Below, piece after piece: positions 58,078-64,000 of a DNA stretch of 64,000 nucleotides (positions are counted from its first letter, which is position 1; the number at the start of each line of letters is the position of its first letter). The notes below the pieces were generated by a model that was not told where the DNA came from, made no database searches, and was given only the letters and a program-made list of their open reading frames with translations. Location of the stretch: contig NZ_OCMS01000001.1 in the NCBI RefSeq assembly GCF_900215325.1, positions 496,001 to 560,000 of the forward strand, read 5' to 3'. The translations under genes and the position numbers were made by a program. Origin of the DNA: Fibrobacter sp. UWB16 (GTDB lineage Bacteria > Fibrobacterota > Fibrobacteria > Fibrobacterales > Fibrobacteraceae).

Positions 58078-58112
58078 AAAAAAAGAAACCCACCCTTGCG
58101 TTACACAAGGGC
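58078..58112 (-). terminator. terminator of tpiA-secG
   Basis: On the minus strand CCCTTG / CAAGGG with a 7-nt loop, then GTGGGTTTCTTTTTTT; 50 bp after the secG stop. Confidence 0.7.
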
Positions 58113-58162
58113 GGACTTCTGAATGAGGTTTGACCGACTTGAAATCAAGTCAATCTAAACTT

Positions 58163-58660
58163 TTACTTGGCCTTCTTCTTGCCTTTCTTTGCTTTCGGAG
58201 CTTCTGCCGGAGCAGCAGCTTCAGGAGCCGGAGCGGCTTCAGCCTTCACTTCAGCAGCAGGTGCGGCCGGAGCTTCTGCCTTGACTTCTGCGGCAGGTGC
58301 AGCCGGAGCAACTTCAGCCGGAGCATTGAAAGTAGCCGGGAGAGCCGGAACTTCCGGAACAGCCTGTTCGGCAGCGCTTTCACGAGTAGCCTTCTGCATA
58401 GCAGATTCTTCAACAGTCTGATCCTGCTTAGCCGTGATGAGGCCAAGAGCGAAAACCACGATGAAGAAAATCACAGCAACGACACGGGTCAACTTCTGGA
58501 TGAAGGTCGCTGCGCCGGCGGTAGAAAATGCAGATTGCGAAGTCATGCCACCGAGACCTGCCAGACCGCCCATCTTGTCGTTCTGAACGAGGACGAGGAG
58601 AGCAAGGAAAAAGCAGAGAAACACGTGGAGGACGATCAATACCCAAAAGAGAGTTGTCAT
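58163..58660 (-). CDS. secG: preprotein translocase subunit SecG with long Ala/Pro-rich tail
   Basis: A 165-residue protein. The first 75 residues are a normal SecG: helix 'LFWVLIVLHVFLCFFLALLV', the 'VQNDKMGGLAGLGGMTSQSA' loop, and a second helix ('VVAVIFFIVVFALGLI'). The rest is a low-complexity Ala/Pro/Glu extension ending in a basic 'KAKKGKKKAK', about twice the usual length. Similar tails occur in other SecG proteins, but the final Lys cluster might contact ribosomes or lipids (inference). It lies 24 bp downstream of tpiA in one operon. Confidence 0.92.
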   Translation of the reverse strand: MTTLFWVLIVLHVFLCFFLALLVLVQNDKMGGLAGLGGMTSQSAFSTAGAATFIQKLTRVVAVIFFIVVFALGLITAKQDQTVEESAMQKATRESAAEQAVPEVPALPATFNAPAEVAPAAPAAEVKAEAPAAPAAEVKAEAAPAPEAAAPAEAPKAKKGKKKAK

Positions 58661-58684
58661 TTGTGACGTTCCTTTCGTTAAAAG

Positions 58685-59446
58685 TTACTTGGCTTCAGCG
58701 GCGTCGATGATTTCCTTGAAGGTGTTAGCCTTGAGGCCTGCACCACCAATGAGACCGCCGTCGATATCCTTCTGAGCGAGGAGGCCAGCAGCGTTTGCAC
58801 CCTTCATGGAGCCACCGTACTGGATGCGCATGCCTTCTGCAACAGCTTCGCCGTAGATTTCCTTAACAACGGAGCGGACATAAGCCTGAGTTTCTTCAGC
58901 CTGTTCGTCGGTAGCGGTAACGCCAGTACCGATTGCCCAAACCGGTTCGTATGCGAGAACGCACTTTGCTGCGTCTTCAGCAGAAACGTCCTTGAAAGCG
59001 CCCTTGACCTGGAGGCCGAGAACTTCCTTGAGGATGCCGCCGTTGCGCTGGTCGAGAGTTTCACCGATGCAGATGATCGGCTTGAGGCCAGCTTCGAGAG
59101 TCTTCTTGACCTTGAGGTTCACGGTTTCTTCCGTTTCGTGGAAGTACTGACGCTGTTCAGAGTGACCGATGATCACGTATTCAGCACCGATTTCCTTGAC
59201 CATGTCAATGGAAACCTTACCCGTGTATGCGCCCTGGTCCTTCCAGTGGATGTCCTGGATAGCGAGCTTCACGTTCGTGCCCTTAATAACGTCTGCAACC
59301 TTAGCAGCAGCGAGGTAAGTCGGAGCAATAACGACTTCGGTCTTCTTCACGTCCTTGACGGCTTCCACGATATCCTTAGCGAGCTGAACGGATTCGCTAA
59401 CGGTCTTGTTCATCTTCCAGTTACCAGCAATGATATACTGACGCAT
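58685..59446 (-). CDS. tpiA: triosephosphate isomerase
   Basis: A 253-residue TIM-barrel enzyme interconverting DHAP and glyceraldehyde-3-phosphate. Active-site Lys in 'AGNWKMNKT', His in 'VIIGHSEQRQYF', Glu in 'LAYEPVWAIGTG', and phosphate loop 'IQYGGSMKGANA'. Two positions differ from the common sequence: 'GAYTGKVS' (usually TGE) and 'HSEQR' (usually HSERR). GGAG precedes ATG 59446. Pairing with secG is common in bacteria, in either order. Confidence 0.95.
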   Translation of the reverse strand: MRQYIIAGNWKMNKTVSESVQLAKDIVEAVKDVKKTEVVIAPTYLAAAKVADVIKGTNVKLAIQDIHWKDQGAYTGKVSIDMVKEIGAEYVIIGHSEQRQYFHETEETVNLKVKKTLEAGLKPIICIGETLDQRNGGILKEVLGLQVKGAFKDVSAEDAAKCVLAYEPVWAIGTGVTATDEQAEETQAYVRSVVKEIYGEAVAEGMRIQYGGSMKGANAAGLLAQKDIDGGLIGGAGLKANTFKEIIDAAEAK

Positions 59447-59543
59447 AATTAACTCCTTGAGAGGTTTAAAATTTAACGCGCGTAAATGTAGAAAATCCTC
59501 TTACTGCTGTCACCCCGGACTGTGTTCCGGAGCCACCTTTTTT

Positions 59544-59578
59544 ATAAAAAAAGCCCCTCGGCGGTTAAACCAAGGGGA
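59544..59578 (-). terminator. terminator of the BamE-like lipoprotein gene
   Basis: On the minus strand CCCCTTGG / CCGAGGGG with one mismatch and an 8-nt loop, followed by CTTTTTTT. Confidence 0.8.
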
Positions 59579-59599
59579 GCAGTTGTTTATAAGCAATGA

Positions 59600-60043
59600 T
59601 TAGTGATCGTACGTGCTAGAGCGTGCAGAGCTCGGAGCCGGAGATCCACCATAGCGGTCGCCTTCGATCTTGTCGAGGACCTTTTCGCCTTCGTATCCCT
59701 TCAAACGAGCCTGTTCCGGGTACTTCCAGAACAAACGAGTGATGAGCTTGCCTTCGCGAGTGAAGTATTCCCAGACCATGCCGTCAGCGGTTTCGTGATC
59801 GGGAGGTCCCCACAGGAGGTTCACCATGTCGGTCGTCATGCCTTCTTCGATGTAACCCTGCTTGAAGGTGTTCTGCAAGTGCTTGTCGATGCCCATGCTT
59901 TCCTTGGAAATGAAGTACTCGCGTTCGTATTCGTTCTGGCCGACGCCGCGTTCAATCAGCACGGGCGACGAATACTTGCTATTCGTACATCCAAAGAGCA
60001 TGAGTGCACCAAAGGAAAGTGCGCACAGATGGGAAAATTTCAT
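59600..60043 (-). CDS. lipoprotein with BamE/SmpA-like motif
   Basis: A 147-residue protein with signal 'MKFSHLCALSFGALMLFGC' whose lipobox ends at Cys 19. The mature part contains 'GYIEEGMTTDMVNLLWGPPD', which resembles the 'l..G.t..eV..llG.P' motif of BamE/SmpA-fold lipoproteins, and then 'WEYFTREGKLITRLFWKY'. A role at the outer membrane is plausible; assignment to the Bam complex is not established. GGAG lies five bases before ATG 60043, which is better than the longer open frame starting at 60091. The C-terminus is Ser/Pro-rich. Confidence 0.75.
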   Translation of the reverse strand: MKFSHLCALSFGALMLFGCTNSKYSSPVLIERGVGQNEYEREYFISKESMGIDKHLQNTFKQGYIEEGMTTDMVNLLWGPPDHETADGMVWEYFTREGKLITRLFWKYPEQARLKGYEGEKVLDKIEGDRYGGSPAPSSARSSTYDH

Positions 60044-60123
60044 TGGATCTCCTTGTATTTGATGACCACAAAATAAGAATTTATTGCGCAAGTAGCTAAA
60101 TAATTTTTAGATTTTACACTGAA

Positions 60124-61107
60124 ATGAATAAGATTAACGCTTTGTTTAAAATTATTTTACTTAATGTGGCGATTTGGGGTTCCCTTTGCTTTGCTGCTGT
60201 GGGTGTAGACCAGTCTAGCTTGGTCGGCCTGCGTTACGGACCGAACTTGTCTTGGGGTGGAATGGTGAATTCCCCGATTGTCTGGGGGCAGTGGGTACCG
60301 CAGGCCAACGTAGGCATGCGATATACTTGGCTTGAACCTTTATCCCCGCTGAATTACGGGAGTCCTCTTGGTTTCGCCTCGGCATACCTCAAGATGGACG
60401 CCTCCATTGAAGTCTCTCCGTTTTACGGAGGATTCCGCGCTGGGCTTGGGCTCAGACCGTTCAAAGTGAATCCGCAAATCGAATTTGGCTTTGTCTATGA
60501 AAGCTACTTCTACTTCAAGTCAAACTTGGAAATGGTCAACGCCGATGTCAAAGGCAAAGGGCATATTGCCGAAACCTGGAATTCAGACTACATCTTAGAC
60601 CATGTCGGAAACTCAAATTCCGATTTTGACTACGCCCAGCTATTCGACATGAGTATCGACTTTAGCTACACCCTGCCACACGGTGGCGTTATCGGTCTTG
60701 GAGCCCATTACGTGCTAACTGATATCAGCACGGATTTCGAAGGCAAAAGCTACGATTATAAGCGCAATATCCCGGTATTCAGCCGCGACTACATCGTAGA
60801 ACTCCAAAGCTTTGGACGTTTCCCTGTATCAAATTTTTGGGCAATCCTTTACGAAGGCATGTACCTTAAAACAGGGCTCTTACGCAGTGGTGGCAGTGTC
60901 AAAAAGGAATCGTTAAGCTATCGAATGGTCCTTCTCGGAACTCATTTTTCTTGGCAAGACGGACTTCGCAACTTCATCGTCAAGGCCGGCATGTGGCGGC
61001 GCGACAAGAGCCGTTTCTACAATGGTTCATTCGCCCAGCAGTTGCTGGTTCAACTTGAGTATAAGGGGTACTTTTCGTTCCCCTTCCACAGCAATTTTTC
61101 CAAATAA
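60124..61107 (+). CDS. probable outer-membrane beta-barrel protein, function unknown
   Basis: A 327-residue protein with signal peptide ('IILLNVAIWGSLCFAAVG'). The mature chain alternates hydrophobic and polar residues with many aromatic girdle positions ('FYGGFRAGLGLRPFKVN', 'IEFGFVYESYFYFKSNLEM', 'FVYFD'-like turns absent), which suggests a 10-14 strand barrel. No family recognised. The 3' 81 bases overlap, tail to tail, the coding region of the convergent gene 61027-61812. A TAATTTTTAGA stretch lies upstream. Confidence 0.7.
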   Translation: MNKINALFKIILLNVAIWGSLCFAAVGVDQSSLVGLRYGPNLSWGGMVNSPIVWGQWVPQANVGMRYTWLEPLSPLNYGSPLGFASAYLKMDASIEVSPFYGGFRAGLGLRPFKVNPQIEFGFVYESYFYFKSNLEMVNADVKGKGHIAETWNSDYILDHVGNSNSDFDYAQLFDMSIDFSYTLPHGGVIGLGAHYVLTDISTDFEGKSYDYKRNIPVFSRDYIVELQSFGRFPVSNFWAILYEGMYLKTGLLRSGGSVKKESLSYRMVLLGTHFSWQDGLRNFIVKAGMWRRDKSRFYNGSFAQQLLVQLEYKGYFSFPFHSNFSK

Positions 61108-61812
61108 CTTAGGAACCGGCAAAAGGATTTTCGGCTGAACCGGCTTTTGTTGCGGTTCGATTTCAAGAGAATGCATCGGATAAGCCGATTTGATCCAAAG
61201 GCTCCCGCTGTAATCTTCGCTAGAAACGCTAGCCAAGGTCGGGAGCAATTCATTGGCATAGGATTTCCAATTCGCAATCGAGAAATAGCGCGGTTTCTTA
61301 GCCCCACGCATCACAACTTTTTCGGGCTTTTCGAGAGAATCGACAACGACACTCCACCACATATTCGAAGCTGCCGTCGCAAGAACATTAACATTCGGTT
61401 CCATCGTCGTAGAATCAGGACACTTGAAGTAGCCGTTCGCCAGAAGTTCAAGATCGTCTAGCTTTAGTGGCGTTTTTCCAATGTTGTCCTTCAGATGATG
61501 AAGGCCAAGTTGCCTTTTGACCTTACCGCCTTCAAATTCCATATAGCGATACCGGCCAGCGGTAATGAAACTAAACGACGGACTATCGTTCAAATTAACA
61601 AAGAATGTATCAAGATCGTCGGTATGATGCCTCCATTCAATGGAGACCCTCGTTTTATTTTTCTCTTCGTTAACAAACTTTCCTTCGACATTGATAATCA
61701 TCGAAGAATTTGTCAAGAGTCGAGGACATACCTTTTGCACGCTGCTTTTTGCCATTAGAGCCGAAGCCAAAATACAGACAGCAACAACTGTTAATTTTAC
61801 GTCTTGAATCAT
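61027..61812 (-). CDS. exported protein of unknown function
   Basis: A 261-residue protein with a signal peptide ('LTVVAVCILASALMAKS'). The pattern 'MIINVEGKFVNEEKNKTRVS...YRYMEFEGGKVKRQLGLHH' recalls the LolA-type lipoprotein-carrier fold ('G.f.......r......ll.....g'), but I am not certain. The last 27 codons overlap, on the opposite strand, the last 27 codons of 60124-61107, which is unusual. ATG 61812 is chosen over a longer open frame because the signal peptide begins there; TATATTCA lies nearby upstream. Confidence 0.65.
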   Translation of the reverse strand: MIQDVKLTVVAVCILASALMAKSSVQKVCPRLLTNSSMIINVEGKFVNEEKNKTRVSIEWRHHTDDLDTFFVNLNDSPSFSFITAGRYRYMEFEGGKVKRQLGLHHLKDNIGKTPLKLDDLELLANGYFKCPDSTTMEPNVNVLATAASNMWWSVVVDSLEKPEKVVMRGAKKPRYFSIANWKSYANELLPTLASVSSEDYSGSLWIKSAYPMHSLEIEPQQKPVQPKILLPVPKLFGKIAVEGERKVPLILKLNQQLLGE

Positions 61813-61840
61813 ATATTTTGAATATAGATAAATTTTTATA

Positions 61841-61889
61841 CAAAAGAAAACCCCAGCCCCTCCCAATGGCTAAAGGAAAGGCCGAGGTT
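61841..61889 (-). terminator. terminator of recA
   Basis: On the minus strand AACCTCGGCC / GGCTGGGGTT, a 10-bp stem with two G-U pairs and a loop of about 20 nt, then TTTTCTTTTG. Confidence 0.7.
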
Positions 61890-61917
61890 TATGTTTTTTC
61901 AGGAAGAAAAATCGTTA

Positions 61918-63018
61918 CTAAGCGTCTTCTTGAATGCTTGCTTCATCACCGTCTTCACCAAGATCGACGGCATCGTTTTCACCGAGCTTGAAGAGCTCCA
62001 CATCCTTCATGCTTTCACGAATTTTCTGTTCAATTTCGTTGCAGAGGTCCGTATTGTCCTTCAAGAAAAGGCGAGTATTTTCACGGCCCTGACCGATGCG
62101 TTCGTTGTTGTAGCTGAACCAAGAACCGCTCTTCTGAATGATGTCCAGTTCGCAGGCAAGGTCGAGAATGGAGGCTTCACGAGAAATACCCACACCGTAA
62201 AGAATGTCGAATTCGCACTGAGTAAACGGAGCAGCGACCTTGTTCTTCACGATCTTCACGCGAGTACGGTTACCGATAACTTCTTCACCGTTCTTGATAG
62301 CGGCGATACGGCGGATGTCAATACGCTGGGTCGCATAGAACTTCAAGGCATTACCGCCGGTGGTCGTTTCCGGGTTGCCAAACATCACGCCAATCTTCAT
62401 ACGGAGCTGGTTGATGAACAACATGCAGGTGTTCGACTTGGAGAGAATGCCGGTAAGCTTGCGGAGAGCCTGGGACATGAGTCGAGCCTGAAGACCCACG
62501 TGGTTATCCCCCATTTCACCGTTGATTTCGGCCTGCGGCACAAGGGCTGCCACCGAGTCCACAACAATGATGTCGATAGCGCCAGAACGTACGAGCGTTT
62601 CGGCAATGTCGAGAGCCTGCTCGCCGGTATCCGGCTGGGACACGAGGAGCGATTCGATATCGACACCGAGCTTACGAGCATAAACCGCATCAAAAGCGTG
62701 TTCTGCGTCGATGAAGGCTGCAACGCCGCCAAGCTTCTGAGCTTCTGCAATAGCATGCAGAGCAAGCGTTGTCTTACCGGAAGATTCCGGTCCATAAATT
62801 TCAATGATACGTCCGCGAGGGAAACCGCCTACGCCAAGTGCCATGTCGAGCTGAATGCAACCCGTCGGAATGACCGGGATATCTTCGACCGGCTGTTGAC
62901 CGAGGGCCATGATGGAACCTTTACCGTAATTCTTTTCGATCTGGGCGATAGCCGCCTCGACTGCTTTTGCTTTTTCGCTGGAAAGGTTGCTAGTAGGGGT
63001 TGTAGTTTTCTTAGCCAT
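61918..63018 (-). CDS. recA: recombinase RecA
   Basis: A 366-residue ATPase for homologous recombination and LexA cleavage. Walker A '[14 protein letters not shown]', 'IDAEHAFD', Walker B '[10 protein letters not shown]', L2 loop '[18 protein letters not shown]', and the usual acidic C-terminus ('[14 protein letters not shown]'). GGAG lies six bases upstream of ATG 63018. It has its own TATATTAA box and a candidate LexA box just upstream (63063-63076), although it also lies 40 bp downstream of cinA on the same strand. Confidence 0.97.
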   Translation of the reverse strand: MAKKTTTPTSNLSSEKAKAVEAAIAQIEKNYGKGSIMALGQQPVEDIPVIPTGCIQLDMALGVGGFPRGRIIEIYGPESSGKTTLALHAIAEAQKLGGVAAFIDAEHAFDAVYARKLGVDIESLLVSQPDTGEQALDIAETLVRSGAIDIIVVDSVAALVPQAEINGEMGDNHVGLQARLMSQALRKLTGILSKSNTCMLFINQLRMKIGVMFGNPETTTGGNALKFYATQRIDIRRIAAIKNGEEVIGNRTRVKIVKNKVAAPFTQCEFDILYGVGISREASILDLACELDIIQKSGSWFSYNNERIGQGRENTRLFLKDNTDLCNEIEQKIRESMKDVELFKLGENDAVDLGEDGDEASIQEDA

Positions 63019-63046
63019 ATAGGACTCCGTTTTTTATCTTTTTTTG

Positions 63047-63054
63047 TTAATATA
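63047..63054 (-). promoter_or_regulatory. -10-like element of recA
   Basis: On the minus strand TATATTAA, about 28 bp upstream of ATG 63018 and 8 bp downstream of the candidate LexA box. Unlike most genes here, recA has a leader with a ribosome site. Confidence 0.45.
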
Positions 63055-63058
63055 CTAA

Positions 63059-63592
63059 TTAGTGAACTTTTGTGCAAGTGCTTTTTTGGCTATTCAGCAA
63101 AAAAAGAAGCCTGCCCATAATCTTATACACGCTTTTTTTACGGATTTGTTCACGGTTTCCTGCAAAAATTTCGCAAAAGGCTTCATTTTGCAAACTACTG
63201 GCGACACACATCCATACCGTTCCGACAGGTTTTCCCGGTTCTGCACCAGTAGGCCCTGCAATTCCCGACGTAGCAACCGCCCATTCGCAATTGAATTTTT
63301 GGCGGGCACCTTCTGCCATGGCTTTTACGGTCTGTTCGCTAACAGCGCCGTATTTTTCAAGAATTTCCTCGTCAACGCCCAGCAAGTCATGTTTGACTTC
63401 GTTCTGGTAGGCGACAATTCCACCCTTCAAAATCGCAGAAGAACCAGCTTCGTTGACGATGCTCGATGCGATAAGCCCGCCCGTGCAGGATTCCGCCGTC
63501 GCCATCATCTCACCGCGCTTGATTAGCTCTTCCTTGATTTTCATGGCAAGTTCGTGAATTTCGTGTTCGATATTGATTATTTCGTTCATCAT
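63059..63592 (-). CDS. CinA C-terminal domain protein (nicotinamide-nucleotide amidase PncC type)
   Basis: A 177-residue stand-alone CinA-C domain: 'MMATAESCTGGLIASSIVN', 'GGIVAYQNEVKHDLLGV', 'AVATSGIAGPTGAEPGKPVG' and 'VWMCVAS'. The family deamidates NMN to NaMN in pyridine-nucleotide salvage; the conserved Ser in 'AESCTGG' is the nucleophile. The N-terminal MPTase-like domain of full-length CinA is absent. cinA-recA adjacency is common in bacteria. The last 18 bases contain the candidate LexA box of recA. Confidence 0.9.
   Translation of the reverse strand: MMNEIINIEHEIHELAMKIKEELIKRGEMMATAESCTGGLIASSIVNEAGSSAILKGGIVAYQNEVKHDLLGVDEEILEKYGAVSEQTVKAMAEGARQKFNCEWAVATSGIAGPTGAEPGKPVGTVWMCVASSLQNEAFCEIFAGNREQIRKKSVYKIMGRLLFLLNSQKSTCTKVH
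63063..63076. promoter_or_regulatory. candidate LexA box upstream of recA
   Basis: TGAACTTTTGTGCA fits the F. succinogenes LexA motif as I recall it, TGCNCN4GTGCA, with one mismatch (A for C at position 3). It lies inside the 3' end of cinA, 45 bp before recA and next to its -10-like box, a position where LexA would block transcription. Confidence 0.5.
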
Positions 63593-63616
63593 TACGCCTA
63601 TAAGTTAAAAACATTA

Positions 63617-63635
63617 AATGTCAAAAACAGACATT
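63617..63635. promoter_or_regulatory. inverted repeat upstream of cinA
   Basis: AATGTC - AAAAACA - GACATT is a perfect 6-bp inverted repeat with a 7-bp spacer, 25 bp before the cinA start. It could be an operator; the factor is unknown. Confidence 0.35.
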
Positions 63636-63736
63636 TTCTTAAAAACTGGAAATTTTTCTTTTTTTTTCGCGAAAAAATTAAATAAATTCCACCCATTGCA
63701 ACTTCACCTTCCAGTACCACATCCAAATTCTTTTTC

Positions 63737-63744
63737 TATATTCG
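63737..63744 (+). promoter_or_regulatory. TATATTCG box upstream of the last gene
   Basis: TATATTCG then CCGCAA then ATG 63751 (gap 6 nt). Confidence 0.4.
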
Positions 63745-63750
63745 CCGCAA

Positions 63751-64000
63751 ATGACTCTAAAATCCACCATAACGGCAATTTTGGTGATATGCGCGTCCCT
63801 TTTTGCAGAGACGGCCACTCCAGTTGCAGTCCCGGACTCGGCAAAGGGGAACACCGCGGTATCCGCCGGTGCCAATAGCAGCGCACCCGAAACAGATGCC
63901 GAAGACGATTCCGACGACGATGACGTTTCGGAAGCACCTTCCGATGTGGATTTTGAAATGTCCTCCACTCCGCTTTTAAAGGGCAAGACCGGGATCCCCG
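63751..64000 (+). CDS. exported acidic protein, 5' end only
   Basis: The gene runs off the right edge; 83 codons are visible from ATG 63751. The product starts 'MTLKSTITAILVICASLFAE', a signal peptide with likely cleavage near residue 18-20, followed by an Ala/Pro/Ser stretch and an acidic run ('DAEDDSDDDDVSEAPSDVD'), then 'LLKGKTGIP'. No domain is visible yet. A start-proximal TATATT box supports expression. A different frame on the opposite strand over the same bases is a shadow. Confidence 0.65.
   Translation, partial: MTLKSTITAILVICASLFAETATPVAVPDSAKGNTAVSAGANSSAPETDAEDDSDDDDVSEAPSDVDFEMSSTPLLKGKTGIP

Overview
The window looks like a chromosomal segment of a Fibrobacter species (F. succinogenes or a close relative). 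The strongest marker is a secreted xylanase with two tandem GH11 catalytic domains, serine-rich linkers and a C-terminal 'FDMQGR...' sorting-like domain (24453-26297), the architecture known for Fibrobacter XynC. Poly-serine linkers after a lipobox, many exported proteins of unknown function, and Bacteroidota-like promoter boxes (TAnnTTTG) just upstream of start codons fit the same group. I found no rRNA, tRNA, CRISPR array, prophage or intact insertion sequence.

Layout. 1-8.3 kb: start of an FAD reductase, an exported pentapeptide-repeat protein, radA, a 1321-residue EAL/REC signalling protein and a short-chain dehydrogenase. 8.5-15.6 kb, mostly plus strand: an XRE regulator, rlmN with a TPMT-like methyltransferase, a YchJ/SEC-C protein, argC, and an overlapping run obg - HU - smpB - N-acetylmuramoyl-L-alanine amidase. 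15.7-22.2 kb, minus strand: exported and lipoprotein unknowns, yebC, a phosphohexomutase and a PD-(D/E)XK transposase-family protein. 22.6-34.6 kb: dapA with an acidic cysteine-cluster protein, xynC, gyrA-surE, a SpoU methyltransferase, a WD40-like exported protein, a lipoprotein and a THUMP rRNA methyltransferase. 34.7-42.4 kb: ilvD followed by tandem copies of its own 3' end, then a block of poorly recognised genes that looks accessory. 42.4-64 kb: priA, a DUF349 repeat protein, a Sua5-type threonylcarbamoyl-AMP synthase, a TonB-dependent receptor coupled to a VanX-like dipeptidase, an omega-amidase, a 45-codon HTH-like gene, maltokinase, cysE, nth, murD, tpiA-secG, outer-membrane proteins, cinA-recA, and the start of an exported acidic protein.

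The segment is mainly housekeeping (translation quality control, DNA repair and replication, amino-acid and cell-wall synthesis). Its non-housekeeping interest lies in repeats and promoters: (1) three 230-bp tandem units carrying the last 37 codons of ilvD, whose differences are all silent while the non-coding spacers are nearly identical; (2) a methyltransferase gene (33071-34573) that has absorbed four intergenic-type repeats in frame; (3) a TATATT/TAnnTTTG box 4-8 nt before the start codon of at least a dozen genes, suggesting widespread leaderless or near-leaderless mRNAs; and (4) a candidate LexA box at recA.
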